Positions 9,791-24,600 of a DNA stretch of 64,000 nt are shown here, one piece after another. This DNA is from Macrothele yani (taxonomy: Eukaryota; Arthropoda; Arachnida; Araneae; Macrothelidae), in contig CM077024.1 of assembly GCA_039090855.1 (NCBI GenBank), positions 66,177,594 through 66,241,593 on the forward strand. Direction: 5' to 3'. The notes beneath the pieces were generated by a model. That model had not been told where the DNA came from and made no database searches. It worked only from the letters and a program-made list of their open reading frames with translations. Numbering within the stretch: the first letter of the stretch is position 1; each line of letters opens with the position of its first letter. Position numbers and translations under genes: made by a program.

Positions 9791-12364
9791 CAGTAACAAT
9801 TGGCATGGCAATAACGGCTGTATAATAAATTTTAGTTTTATGAAGTTCTCAGCGAACTGTTGTTAAATACCGGTGTGCTGAAATTCACTAATTTCTGTAG
9901 TTCTTTTTGCGGCAGTAGTTCTATATGTTCGGGTTAGAATTAGTCTCATTGTTGTGCAGCGGTCTTATCTGCGCTTCGATTTCTTGCGACAATTCATGTT
10001 TTTCTAGAATTTGTCAATGCAGTCATTTTTCGGTAGTTGCTCTGGGTACATTCATTAAGTCTGCAGTGTTTGTCTGATACCCCGGCTAAACGGACTGCAA
10101 CAACTTTGCCCCTTTCTGGAATTCAGACAGGTTGGTCACTGTCTGAGTTACTTATCATCCCTAAAGAAGCTGCTTGTATCCTGTCCTTGGAGACCAAGTG
10201 AGCTATTACAAAAAGTAGTACTCTTCGTAGCAGGTGTTTCCATTTTGTTCACTCCTTTCTGTAGCATACACAACTGTTCTCTTGGGCAGCAATAATGTTT
10301 GTAGCTCTGTCCACGAAGATGTGCTCGCGTACGTAACTCGTTTACAAGGTCATGAATGACTAAATCGTGGACATCCGAAGTTTGTGCAAGTGCTTTATAA
10401 CTTACTACTAAAAGGCAGAAAAAAAATCTACAGAGAAGTTTTAACCCACTAATAAAGAGATAAGTAGTTAACATTCATAAATTCCTAGCCGTGGACTCAC
10501 GCTTGAAACTGCTTTCTCGGAGGTTATTTTATAGAAGTCATCTGGCAGATTCCGTGCCTTGCGGTAGATGTTCATTAATATCCCAATTGTTTCACTATGC
10601 AATTGTTATCCGTCGAACTGCAAAAACTAAACGAAGCGTGAAATATTTTGATGCTCCAATTGTATGCCGAAGTTATTGTCCAAAGACTAAATTCCTAAGC
10701 GAGGTACTGTCGTTTATTCATATGAAAATACAAAATATTGTATTTCGCACTTTAGTCTGTGTATTCCTTTTAATAAGTCGAAAGTAAATTTTTGCAAACT
10801 GAAAAGTGTATTATACGTGTCCTGTCGTCAGAGCAGTTCAGATCTTCACTCCGTTTTTTTTTACCGCGAAATATATATGATCGCTTAAAATTAAGAAATA
10901 GGTATGAACCCATATAGTTCTTGTACTGAGGCATATATCTGCATTCGCAGTACTCAAGAAAAGTTGTAAATATGTATTGAATCAGTTTTCTCATACTGGA
11001 GCAGGTTATTGTTTGGTTGATAGCATCACGTACCCATGAGTATTTTTAGTCTTGCTCGTGATGCGATATTGTAAACTTGGTCTTTGCGGTCATGAAACGC
11101 TGAGAACCAGCACCTAAGTGCAGTTCTTGAACTCAACTCCCCGTATGCACAATACGCGAGAAAAAGCTGTAATACTGTACACAATACTTGAACTGAGGTG
11201 AAAGTACTGTGGCTTATTATAAGCAATGAAAATATTTTATTACAAACAGATGAATTGGGGATACTTTCTATCTACCTTTCATCTCTTCCTGTATAGTTAT
11301 CTTTCCTGTCCTTTACGAAAGAAAAGAGCCGATAATTCCTGACTGATTTCCACTCTGTTACCATCCCTAAAATGACAAATCCGCTTAGCAGGGCAAGATG
11401 TGCAGGTAGAGTTCCCTGCACTCTCCTGACAGTTTTATTCATATAGATGGAAATTGTCAGGATTTATTTTGTTCCCGTGTATGTACTACATCCTACGAAA
11501 GCGCAAAAGTATTTGACTGCGCAACCGAAAACAAGTAAATAAAATTAATGTGCAACGGCTTCTTTTTGGATTAAAGTCAGAATTCCGAAGAATTTCGAAG
11601 CATTGTAAATTTATTTGATGTGCAGAACAGTCATATGAGGTCACTGCGTTTTCTGAAGTGTGTATTTGTGAAGTAATAGTTATTTTAATTGTGCTTTAAA
11701 AGTTGTGCCGTATTTCAACATTGTGGAAATTCGGAAATTAAATCTAGTAACCGGTTTCATCGTAGTGCTAGATAAAGACCAGTTCATTTTCTATGATGGA
11801 GAATAAAGCTTTGAGTCAGAGCATTCTCCAGGAAATTCAGTATATCCTGCGGAGAAGGCTGTTTTTAGCCACGCACAAACGATGTTTGTGATTACATTCC
11901 CTTCTCCTTATATCTGTGCGCTTCTTTTAGTTCTATAGGACTTTAACAAATTTGAATTTTACCCATGCAGTGCTTCAGAAGTCTTCAGATCTTAGTGCAA
12001 GTATCTACATTGCTCCAAGAATGTGTTGCATGATACATTGTTTTTGTTGTTGACGCAAGCGTTAGTAAGGGTTATAACTGAAGAATAATCAGTTAATTTA
12101 GAAGATAATCTTTTTAAGGCGAGTTTAAGTAGTGGGAAATGACTTTATATCTGAGTTTTAAATTATAAATTTCTTCCCAGCAGCAAGTTACCAAAGCATG
12201 TCAACACTCTTAAGACATACTCGAAACACGGTATTATATTGTGTGAACTTAACTCATTTTAATGAACTTTAAGAAGTATTAGTGATATTTGTGAGCTGAG
12301 AATTTTGTTAATTCAGAATATGTATGTGCTGTGAGCTGAATCCTTATGTACACTTCAATTTCAG
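9791..12364. other. No gene seen upstream of perilipin coding start
   Basis: This stretch should hold intron sequence and possibly a leader exon or promoter of the perilipin gene, since an acceptor ends at 12364. I could not identify either. Several short open frames (10148-10474 minus, 10491-10787 plus, 11026-11226 minus) lack recognisable domains. Confidence 0.5.
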
Positions 12365-12682
12365 TCAAAACAAAAATGGCAAATCCAGAAACTACAACTG
12401 AGAGTGGAATCACTGCCCCTAAATCAGTTGAAGGTACTTCTGAAAGACCCACCGGAACCACTTCAACTTCCGAAGCAAGCCCTGCTACCGTGAAGAGTAA
12501 TTTTGTAGAACGGATGTCTGGAATTCCAGTCATCGATGCAGCTGTGAAGTACGGTACTTCTGCGTACAAGCAGGTGAAGGAATACAACAAAATATCATCA
12601 TACGCTTTGACAAAGGCCGAAGAGACGGCTGTGTTCTTGGCATGCACCGCTGTGCCGTACGTCAAGAAAATTGAGCCTCAAG
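12365..12682 (+). CDS. Perilipin coding exon 1 (residues 1-102)
   Basis: An acceptor (TTTCAG) ends at 12364, so a non-coding leader exon probably lies upstream. Coding starts with ATG at 12376. The exon encodes a Thr/Ser/Glu-rich leader followed by the first half of the PAT domain (FVERMSGIPVIDAAVKYG, then KISSYALTKAEETAVFLA). The donor is AG|GTAAGT at 12683, leaving one base of a split codon. An upstream in-frame ATG at 12346 would lie before the acceptor and is not used in this model. Confidence 0.9.
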
Positions 12683-15600
12683 GTAAGTTTCCTGAAGCAT
12701 TTTAAAACTTGCTGGATTTAACAAAAGAGGACTCATTATTTCGTGTCTGGTAACGATTACATAATAAATTTTATTCTTGCTGTTACATGTAGGATTTATG
12801 AATATATACGAATATTTTGTAGTTATAGAGAATAGCAAAGAAGAATAGGGAAAAATGCCTCAGTCCTGACTAAAGCCCCGATTTCCCAAATATATAGACA
12901 AGGCCACAGGTTCATCAAACACAGTAATAATGTTAAGTGTTAATTATATATATTTTTTTTAACTTACTAAGAATTTATTTTATTTTTGAATAAGTTTAGG
13001 TTATTTATCATAATCAACTCGACAGGCAGTGCATTCTAAAATTCAGGACCAACATAATTTAAATTCCGTTTCATCATGAGAATTTTTGGATATATGGATC
13101 TTAAAGATCTGTCTCGTTTCATAGTTATCAGAATGTAATGAAAACGAAAAGTGTTCCAAGATCTCTGTGGCTGAGCAGTATGTGTTTTCTGAATCTTGTT
13201 CGCTCTACAAACTTAAATCAAGCGTCAGTTCTCTTTCCTCCAATGCTCTGTCAGATTCGCACAAAGTGAAGTAATGTGAACTAACAGTGCAGTATGTCAG
13301 TTTCAACTCGTGTAGTTTTGTTGTGTGGGTGCACTTTGCGGACGCTTTTTTAATCTTCACTATGCAGGGGTCGCGCTGCCGATCGCATTCTTTTCAATTT
13401 GCGAAAAAAAAAATCGTTTTGGCGAAAATATTGAAGATTTTCTTTATTAATTACGTCCGAGCAAAAACTATCTTTAAAAAAAGGTTTGTTTTGCTTGGAC
13501 ATGTCAAATATTGCTTCGGCAATGCCTAGAATCTTTAAAAATTAAGTCGTTCAAATGCGATCATATTTGTGGATTTCTTACCTAATTGATGTGAACTATC
13601 AACAAATACCGCAAGATTAATATGAAAATAGTTATTAGCTGAAAGTTTTATGAATAATAAAGTGCACTTTTTTTTCAACATCTGTATTTTTTTCTTTACA
13701 AATGGCCCTTTTAGAATAAAGCCACAGAATAAATTTAATGCCCAATTTTTCAATTTGAAATTTATCCTGTCAATAATTCTTTGTTTAGAAATTTTATAGG
13801 TAGTGATAAATTCGAAATTGAAAATAAGGGTCTATACTTCTTTCTATTAGGATTCGGAATCTTTTACATAATATTTTGCTGCTTAATTGTCAAGAATCAA
13901 TAACCTATTTTTTTACTATTACAACCCTTTGTTTTTTATGGTTTAATTTTATACCTCCAATGCAGTGTTTTTTATGGTTTAATTTTATACCTCCAATGCA
14001 GTATTTTTTATGGTTTAATTTTATACCTCCAATGCAGTGTTTTTATGGTTTAATTTTATACCTCCAATTGAGTGGAAAAAAAATGGCGACTTAAAAATAT
14101 ATTTAGCGAAAAAAAATTTCGTTAGGCGAATGAGTCGGCGGAAACTAAAAACAGAGCAACTGCTGGCTATGAGTTTTATACTCCTCGCAGCCTTAATGCA
14201 ACTTCAGCGGCATTCATAGATTTACTGAAAAGCAAATATACATGTATGTATGTAAGCATATCAATATAATTTTCTCCATAGAACTGCCATATGATATCGT
14301 AAGTAGTATGTGGTTTTCTTCAGAAATTTTGAAAACGGCATCACCCTTCAGTTGGAACTGAACTCGCATCCTTTTGTTTCAGTTCGAGTGTGCTACCGAT
14401 GCAACGAATCACGAAGTGGAGTTTCTAGAAAACGTCTATGCAGAAAAAAAGAAAATAAATCATCGGAATTTTAGGTGACATGTTATGAACTGTGTCTGTT
14501 ACTCAGACTGTAATATATGGTTGCTTGGCAGTGAAGAACCAGTTAGGATTTTGTACTTCTTTTCAAAAAACTGTTTCTATTTCCTTCACTTAGTACATAA
14601 CTACTGTTGTCACACTAGCACTAGAAGGTACATAATCTGATACAAAACTGCGCGGGAGCCATTATTCATGGAAAAAATTATAAAGATATAAGAGCTCATG
14701 ATTCATCTTGTAATAATTCTCCCCTTGTAAGTTTAGGAATCACTACTATAGCCTTCATATGTACAGTAGTTGCTAAAGCGCATGGGCATCGCGGCATTAG
14801 TCATGCCTAACTTCACGCTCCCATTCCAGTCAAATGATTCAGCTTGTATCACCATGTGAAGGGAGCAAAATGTTCTACATTGTGAAATAAGTATTTAATT
14901 GATTTAGGCAATGCAGTTAGTAAGAAGTGTCACACAAGGCTTCGCCCTAACTACTTAAAATGCAATATTCAGTATGCTGTGTTTATCATCTTAGCAGCTC
15001 AGGACGAACACAAGTGGTGTTAGTCGTGTGAGCATATTAGTAAAGGTGGTTTTTCTAATTGTCACTTCAAGTGCGGAATTAAAGTACTGTGAAATTAACC
15101 AGAGCGTGTTAGAATGCCTCGCTTTTACATTCATATGACTAATATCCGACGCATTGATAATATCAGGAATTCATTTTCGACAGGCTTCAAAATAAAAATC
15201 TTCCATTTAGCACTGACGCAGGAAGATTGTTCTTCGCATCTCCGAAGGGCAGGTTTTACGGTACGAATAACAGCTTACGGTATATGTTTCTTGAATGCTA
15301 CGTCGACGATATGTAATCTGATTCCTATTTGGTTTTTATGATAATAAAATACTATATTTCAGTCGACGGCTGAAGACTTCGGTCTACGTAAAACTTCTTA
15401 AATTGTATTATTCCACATCGGAATGGACTTTCTACTTGATCATGAATAATTAACTTCCGTTCTTCATCAGAAAGTTCGCTGTCGTGTATATATATAAAAG
15501 TCGATGACTTTCATCCGTTTCGTATGAAGCAAGCCAGATCCAATCACATTGTAATTTGTTCAAGAACTGATGCCAAACTTTCGTTCACTAAATATTAGAC

Positions 15601-18600
15601 TTCCAGCAGAAATAACTTCTGAAACTTCGTCAGATTTATATTTTTAAGCATCTCTGGAACAGTTTGTTTCAAAATACTAGAGTTTCACAATTAAACCAGG
15701 CTCTTATAGCTATTAAAGTATTCCTTCAGAAAATTTAAAAGGCATCTCAGATGGGAATATAACGCTTTTTCTGAAACTTAACGTTTGAAACATACTGTTT
15801 GTTGTAGATTTTATTCCTAAACAGTGAAACACCTATTTCTCATTTTCCTAATCAACCACGGCTTCATTACGCGTTGTTTTGCTTCACTTTCGTGATATTG
15901 GTCTTAAAAATTTGTACACGTTTTAGAATATTACTTTCAATGTCTATGCTTTTAGTTTTTACACAATCGAAAACTGTTAACGAGCTTTTAAAAGTTCGAG
16001 TTAAATGTGTTTTACATAATTTTGCTAAAATCCTTGTTCCGAGCCTCCTGAGCAGTCGAGTCGTTGTGGCTTGGCAAAAATACGTTCGACCCAAAAAACG
16101 AGAGCTCTCAAATGAAAATTTTGTGAAATATGTGAATGAGATGCAGAAAGCAAAACGTCATTGTAATTTTAGCTCCAGTCCAAGGAAACTGACAATATAC
16201 TTCCTATAATCCCCTTTGGATATATGGTTGAACTATTTTTTTCAGGATTATATATTACACGAGTGACCTTATGTACAGGGCGTCAATTAGGAAAGTATAA
16301 ATTTACATAACTGTAAATATACAGATGTGAAGTCGAACCAATGTTTATTGGAAGTAAATCGGTTTAACAAAAAGTAAAATCTATTGAAACAAGAACTATA
16401 TGGATTCATTAAAATGTACTATAAAATATTTTTAGTGCGTGTTTATGAACGGAACAAAAACAGCAGAAACAGATCTGTAATATGAGTACAATAGGGTAAC
16501 ACAATGTTTCTGTAATAAGATGTTTGTGTTTAAATTTTTTAAAGTTATGTTAACCCACTTTCTTTTGCTTGGGTGAAATTACTTTCTAAAATTCTACTTA
16601 CAGTGAAAGCCGTTGACGACTTTGCTTGCAGGGGATTAGATTTGGTAGAAGAAAAGCTGCCCATTCTTACAAGACCACCTGAAGAAGTAAGTTTGTGCCG
16701 TTACTTTTATGTATAGAAAAGATTCTTTCATTGGAAAAACTGCAGCGTGTAATCCATATAGATGTGTTGTAGTTCAAACATCTATTCTGGACCAAACTAC
16801 CAGTATTTCACAGGTCCAGTGACTGTGTTTTTTCGCCCATTGCAACCGATGATGTGCTGTGTACAAGGATGCTCGATGTATGTGTCAGCTACAGAAGCGC
16901 AATTATGCCTTTGGTTATGCCTTCATACGTCAAATGGGCTTTGCCTGTCCCTCTGGTTGAATGGCAACGTTATCTCCTACCCTGTGGCCCTCCGTTGCGA
17001 TGCTACGATATAGAAAGAACTGTCCTCCCCTAAACGACCTGTTTATGGCGACTATCTCTCTTGGTTAGTTTGGTGAGGAAACCCAGACATTCCATAGTCG
17101 CAGAGATAGAGCACCCCCGTCTTCCTTAAGATGGGGTGTGGTTCCGGCTAGCCACATCATTGTGGACGGATTGGGCAGGGTTGGGGATGGGTGCAGTGTG
17201 TGTAATTGTACTTTTAGTTTATATACGATGTGTATGGTATGCAAGATTGGGGAAATCTTAAGGTTTTCATGCTAAATTATAACTAAACCAGTGGAATTCA
17301 GTGATCTATGGAATTACTTTATCTGATAATGAGTTGTCAATACTGACTCACCTTTACACTAGTATGTGTTATGATTAAAAGAATACATGATACTAGTATG
17401 CGTTATGATTAAAAGAATGCATGATTCATCTGAAAAAAAAAACCCTACTGAAAAGCAGCACTTCAGTTTTTGAGGCACTGACATAAGGTAAAAAAAAATC
17501 TATTTACGAGAATCTAACTAGTATTTTTAATCTTGCAGCCGTTCTAAATGATTGTGCGAATAATTTTTACATATAATGGCTTTAACTTTCCAAAAGCCTG
17601 AGTTTAGAGGAAACAAATGGCAAAAGGAGCAGTCACAAGCCTATACAGGTAATCTTTGCCCAAGGAAATGAAACTTTATGGAAGTTAGGCCAGGTGCCGC
17701 GTAACTACTTTGCCTTATGATTTATGAACGATAGTGAAAAAAATCCAGAAAGGAAAAGACCGTTCCGTAGATATTGTTTTACCATAACTTTAAATGGTGA
17801 AGCGATCATATTTCGCTCATTATTAGCACGTTTTCGTGCACGCGTATCGTGCAAGTGGCAAAAATTTATCAGAATTCAGTTTTAGTGAGAAGAGCTGTTA
17901 TAACGGGCACACAAAGATGTATATTCTATACATTTTGGCCACGTGAGCTGCTTAATAGCGGAGTAAGTGTTGAACAAGAATGTGTCTACCTTTTAAGTGG
18001 TTTTACTTCGCGGGATGTTATCCAGGAAATTGCTGTACGTGTTGTACCGCCTTAAACAGATTACCCACATGTTTGATGCTTAAAAAACATAGTGTCTTCA
18101 CCCGGTTTTCTGCTCTTAATCTAACAGAACGGTCGAGCAGTCTTTTACGCCCGGAGATGTATACAGTTATTCCGCAGGCTGTCTGTACAATCTGACTCGT
18201 CATGACAGATCTGTTCGAAAACCGAAACAGGCTTTCTTCATTTGCTCCAGTGCATAGTTTTGAGTGGAATCTCAGTAGTTCAAAGTTCTGGGTTAAGGAG
18301 AACTTTCTGAAAATAAGTGGAATCATAGTAGTTCCGAGTTCTGCTTAACCCAGCTACACTAGCAGCGTTGAGTACAGCGCCATAGTCTTACTGCGTATGA
18401 TCTGTCCTACCTGCGGCAATTACATGGACTTTTTAGATTTACTATCTACAGTGTTGTGCAAAAGTATTGCATCACCTGCAAAAATCATGAATTTTTAAGT
18501 TTCTCTTTTTTTAACTAACTAATTTTCATAGTTATTTCATCCTTTATACGTAATTAGATGTGAAATGTAATAGAGATTTCAAAAATGTCTTAGTTTTTCT

Positions 18601-21600
18601 TGCAGCTTCATGGTTCTTAAGATATGACATGAAATATGGCTTGACAGACACATTAAAATTCGGGTTAGCTGTGTATCAATTATTACCGCCAATCATACAT
18701 TCTTTTACCTGATTGGCTGCTTCCCAATGCTATCCTACTCCAACCTTTACATGGGTTAATGCGGAGCTACTACAGCATTGTAGTGGTCGCTTGTTGTTAG
18801 TGTATATAATTTGTGTACATTCTTAATAATGGTTAAACTTGCGGAATTATCCACAGTGGACAGTAAAAATAATTCTTCTGCATGAAGAGGGATCTTTAAG
18901 TCAAATCGCTGAAAGAGTGGGCCGTAATAAATCTACAGTTATTAGGCTTCTGAAGAAAGTAAGACACTGAGTGATATTAAACCAGGCAGAGCAGAGTGCT
19001 CAGAAAGCTAAGCTTGGCAGACAGGGGGCTCAATTCACCTGAACTGCTTCAAAGATGGTCTGAAGTGACTGATATTACTGTTAGCACATTTATTGTTAAG
19101 GAGGCTGCTTCGCTGTTAATTACGTGGCTGCAAAGACAGCTGCAAACCACTGTTAACTGCAAATCAAAGACATGCTGTGTTGCCCACTGAAATCTATGCT
19201 GTGTCTCATGGACAATCAATCAATGGGAAAATGTTTTTTTCAATGTTGAATCAGAATTTTGCTTTAATGGGAATCAGTAGTGCCTATCTATGTAAGAGGA
19301 TTTGAGCATGAAGAATTCAAAGTTGCTTAGTGACTAATGTTCAGCATCCGGTGAAGGTCATGGGTTGGAGCTGCATGTGTGCACATGGCATTGAGAAACT
19401 TCATGTTGTCGATGGCACGGTAAATGCCCAGAAATAAATCTGGATATTAGAAAACAAGATGCTACAATCATCTAGAAGATTTTATTACAGCAATTTCACT
19501 TTTCAAGATGACAATGCTCTCTGTCATCTTTTAAAGTAGTGAAAAAGTGGTTTCAAGGGAAAAAATTCTCATCTTTATTCACCACCAATCACCGGATTTA
19601 AACTCAATCTAAAACTTATGGTTCAAAGTGACATATGAGAACTCACTGAAGATGCAATTCAAATTTGGAATCTTATTGTTCAACCCATTTTTTTACAAAA
19701 CCTTGTTCAGTTTTCCATCAAGATGCAAAGCTGTGATTAAAACTAAAGGCTGGGCAACAAAATATTAAGCACATTTTATAATTTTGCTTCATTATATTTC
19801 TGTATTTAAATGTTATTTCATTCCTTATGAATTACAAAACGATTTATTGCTGTAAACCTAAGTATTAGATAAATGATCCTTTTCATAATTTCGACTTGGA
19901 TATGATTTTTGTAATGTATCTTAAGAACAGAAGTAGCTACAGGAAAAACTAAAACATTTTTGAAGTCTCCGTTAAATTTCACAACTCACGACATATAAAT
20001 GATGAAATAACTATGAAAATTAGAGTTAAACTTGAAAATTCCGTTTATGCAGGTGATGCACACTACTGTACCTCTATGTGGCAGTTCATGTAGCTATGGA
20101 GACAATATGCAACCTCATTAACGTAAACTTTATTTTTTTTTCAATTTTAATCAGTATACCTATTTATTGACGACTGATTAGTGTTCTGCTGAAGCTTGTG
20201 CCATTAGGTGCATGCATACGTTTCCAGCGTTTTGTGGTCGAATAGATGTCGTACTTGCACAAGTAGGTCTCACTTAATCGTTGAAGTTATGTGTACCTGT
20301 AAGCCAGTGGCGTATATTCGAGGCTAGCTGCGAAGCTCAGAGAATGCACAAGTAAAAGCCAATTAAATATACACAAATAAGTCAATTATCAACGGCATTA
20401 AGATATGTATGTCTATGCTTTCGCTGCAAAAAAATACCCCGTGCGGATTCGCTTCTTTGACTCTGTCTGGCGAGCGAAGCCAACGGCATAGCGCAAGCAG
20501 CTCTTCTGGAGTTTTCGCTGTTTTAATTCGAAGATCTTCAATACGATCGCCTACTAGCGTTTCCATGACAACATGAATGACCGCGTATGGAGGCGAATGA
20601 ACCATTGCTTTGCGCAACGGTTCGCTCAGAAAAGAGAAGACTTCGACTTCCTCAGTCACCGCATGCTTCCGCCTGTAGTAGCACGTGTTTCGCGAAAGTT
20701 GTTTCAGTTTGTGTTAAGTGTCAATGAATTAAAATCAGTGATGTTATATCTTAAATTCGTGGCTTTGTTGGATTCTAACTGTTTTGATAAATTTTGTGAA
20801 AGCTTCTCTGAACATCTACTGTCAGAACTTAAAGAACTCTACGCTTCAAATTTTGATGCAGCTCGACTAAAATATGAACTGAAGGTGTTTTATTCCCTTG
20901 ATGAATACAAAAACCAATCAGTAAGAGACATTACTTGTTACATAAAGTTGAATAAATTGGACATTCTGTTTAGTGAGATGTACAAATTACCAGACCTAAT
21001 ATTAAAGTTTCCATCAACAACTACCGAAAGAAGTTTTTCTGCATTAAAAAGAATAAAGATATATCTTAAAACCACACAAGGACATGTACATTCGAACAAA
21101 TTGGCTGATTTGTCAATAGAGAAAAACATTCTTTTTAAATATGGAAAACTACTCGGAAGAAACGTTTTATGAAAACGTAATACTCAAGTTCACACAAAAG
21201 GAAAGAATGGAGTTCATGCACAAATAAAGTATTCAAATCCTAATCCTAATAATTATTTGGTATGTTAGCAATAGCATGTAGTAATTCTGTAATGTTTTGT
21301 AGTAGTTCATAATTATTTGATATCATGTTAGCAATAGCATGTAGTAGTTTGTTACATCTACTAAAGTTAAAAATAAAACTTCGTAATTAAAAAAAATAGT
21401 ACTGTGTGTGTGTTGGTGGGGGGGGGGGGGTGAGATAGCCGGGTCTCGAACCCAAGATACGCCACTGCTGTAAGCTATAACTGTATTGCCAGTTCTGTGG
21501 TCGAGTGGGCGGCATCTTCGCTCTCTGCATCTCTTGCAGCTGTATGCAACTTGCCTTCTCCACGCTGTAATCACAAATTCTAAACTATACAAACCACTCA

Positions 21601-24600
21601 CGGACATGTGCTTGCACCTACAGCTTTTACGCTGTCTGCCACACAAATCCATTCTCGTGCTTCTGCAGTGATTTTCCTTAAATTAAACATTAACAATAGC
21701 AAAGAATACGCACTTTGTCAATCGCCATGTCTACTACCTCAAGTAACTGCACGTGTGGGCTGTCTGCCAAAATTTGTCGTTCGACGTAGTGTTGCCATTT
21801 TATCCTTGAGGCGAGAAATTCTGACAAAAATTGAACCATTTCGTTTTTACAGCCTAAATCGCGTTCTTCGCAATTTTCGAAAAGAAAATAGTTTTGGTTA
21901 TGCGGAAAAAAGTTTTGGTGAAAATATTGGCTAAAACTTGAAAAAAGACAGAGTAACCACTGCGTATGCATAGACCTAACAGTGGAAACCTGTTATACCG
22001 CGATATACGGGGAAAAGACGATAACCGCGTTATAGAGCTGCGGTATATGAGTATGTATGAATTTCTGTGTATGTATTTTGTTTGGAGGACACTATCGGAC
22101 CCACGCTATTCCGCTTCCACTATAGTTGCCGTATTTTAAGAATTTTAGTAACTGAGGTGTCATTTGTTGGATATCAAGTGAAACTTACACTTTTTTTTTT
22201 CCAGATCTTGGAAGAAACCAGGAAATTGTGTGCATCCACCGTACAGACTGGTTATCAGAAAGTAGGGGAGATGAAAACTTATGGCACAGAAGCGGTAAGT
22301 AAAGCTTTTTGCAAAACTCTGTAGAACCTTAGTAAAGTGGAACTCCTTTTAATGTCGTTACCATCTTTCTGCCCCCGCACGGGGATAACTGGTTTTCAGT
22401 TATTTGGGGAGCAGCGCCCCCACGGCCCGAGCTGACCTTGTGACTGGTCAACATCTGATGTCATGCCACAGCTTGTTTTTTCTTATTTTGGTGCTGTTGG
22501 TGTTTGCAGGGACGGCTGTTCATCCAGCTGTTGGGGAGTCGCGGCCCCACGTTCCCGAGCTGGTCTTGTGTCTCGCTTTTTCGTTTTTATTTATTTTCTC
22601 CACTGGCTAGTTGCCCGTGTTGTATTCTCTACCTAATCGCTACCACGTTATGTACTAACACCCCGGTCTTGTGGTTTTGTTACCCTCCACCACTAACTGA
22701 TTTATATTAACCGCTCAGTTCGTAGGTTGCTGAGATTCCGTTTAGGTTCCCTGCCAGGATTTGTCTTCTTTGGATTTTTTTTTTTTTAGCTGGTTTGGGT
22801 GCTAGACCTACCTGCATGTTTGCCGCGTGCGGAGACCCGTGAGGCGGAAATGGGATGTCTGGCGGCTGAGGTCGCAGGAGACCGGTTAAGTGCCTCCTGT
22901 GTACCAACACTCCTCTTCGACCCCGGCTTCGCTGTAAACGGGAGGCTAGAGCCTAACCCACCTCTGGTCAGAAGTCTTGTACCAAGTTGTGTGCAGGGCT
23001 TTAGCGGCTTTTGTCGTATTGCACGGCAGGGTGAGCCCGGGGGCTGTGGGATCATGCCAAAGGCGTTGGCATGACGGTACCCGGAGGCCGAAGTGTCCGC
23101 CGAGTGCGTGTGATCACAGCCAACGGACTATATTTGCAACTAAGCTCTAGAACTGTGTCTTGCGTCATGTGTTTGGCTTGCGGACCTCCAGTTCTCCCCT
23201 GTTGAGCTCGATTGTGGGCGGAGTACGTTGCTGATGAATTTTTTCTTACTCCCATGGGGAAACATAAACCCTACTCAAAATTTAAAAAACAACAGGATAT
23301 GGTGATTGATCAGGGCCAAATTTGCCTCAACCACCTCCCACACATAACACACTGAAGAGAACTTTCGTTGAAAAACGACATCACCGTGACGTATCTTTAG
23401 ATCCAGGTGTTGAGCCGTCAGCTCAGAAACGTCGCATTACACTTGCAGATTCGATACCTCAAGCTACTTTTCTCGTCATTTCTTCTACTGACCAGATGTT
23501 GAAACTTTCCTCAAAGTCTCCTTTTTTAATCTCGAAGGCACTTGCGGGTGTTGCTGGCTCTTTGAAGTCAGTGAAGAAGCTACGCTCTGGTGACCTGCTT
23601 GTGGAAACTTGCACTCTCTCTCAGAGCAAATCTCTTCTGCAGTTGACCAGACTTCAGGATATTCCAGTTCAAGTGACGGCACATCCGTATCTCAACACCT
23701 CCAAGGAGTCATTTCTGAGCCCGACTTGTTGGTCTGCGATGAAGATGAACTTGTGTGTGAACTTGCTGATCAGGGTGTCATAGCTGCCCGACGCATGACT
23801 TTCAGGCGCGATGGCGCGCTGATCAAATCACGAAATGTTATTTTGACTTTTAACAGCCCGAAGGTACCTACTGAAATAAAGGCTGGTTACTTGTTATGTG
23901 CAGTTCGTCCTTATATACCAAATCCTCTACGCTGTTTTAAGTGCCAGAGGTATGGACATTCCCAGCGGTCCTGTAACAGTGTTGCGAGGTGCGCCAATTG
24001 TGGTTCCCGCGACCACGAAGGGACTGGATGCACTTCAGAGCCCTGCTGTGTAAACTGTGGTGACTCCCACGCTGCTTATGCCAGGTCCTGTTCGAAGTGG
24101 AACGACGAGAAGGCGATCCAGCGCCTCAAGACCCTGGAGGGCCTCTCGTACCCTGCTGCCAAGGCCAAGTTGGGTATTCCCAACAACCGACAGCGTACTT
24201 TTGCCGCAGTTGTTCAGTCTCAGCCACAACCCGTGCAGCCTTTTGTTCCGCGCCCTGTAGCTCTCGCCGCACTTGCCAAGCGATCTACAGCTGAACAAGC
24301 GACACAGGTGGATTTCACCGAGCTCCAGCTTATTCGACCAGCTGCGTCTTCGCCTTCTCTTTTGAAGACGCCCGCCTCTTCCGGTTCCCAGCAGACAGCC
24401 TGCACGTGCGGAAGACCCGGCCCTCAATCCGCAAAGGTGTGCGGTGTCCATCAAACTGTCTCGGCCTCAGCGGGGTCCCCACCCTCACCCAACATTATAG
24501 AAGAACACGGGGGGAGGAGAGTGACAGTTCGTCCCCAGCCTCTACCAGCATTGCAGAGGAACATGGGGGGGAGGAGAGTGACAGTTCGTCCCCGCCCTCT

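Noticed and set aside
13876..14219. Hydrophobic repeat protein FLWFNFIPPMQ
   Set aside because: The frame is produced by a non-coding 36-bp tandem repeat whose length is divisible by three.
20363..20659. Minus-strand 98-codon frame in the hAT element
   Set aside because: It overlaps the beginning of the plus-strand hAT frame, has no known domain and is most simply antisense noise.
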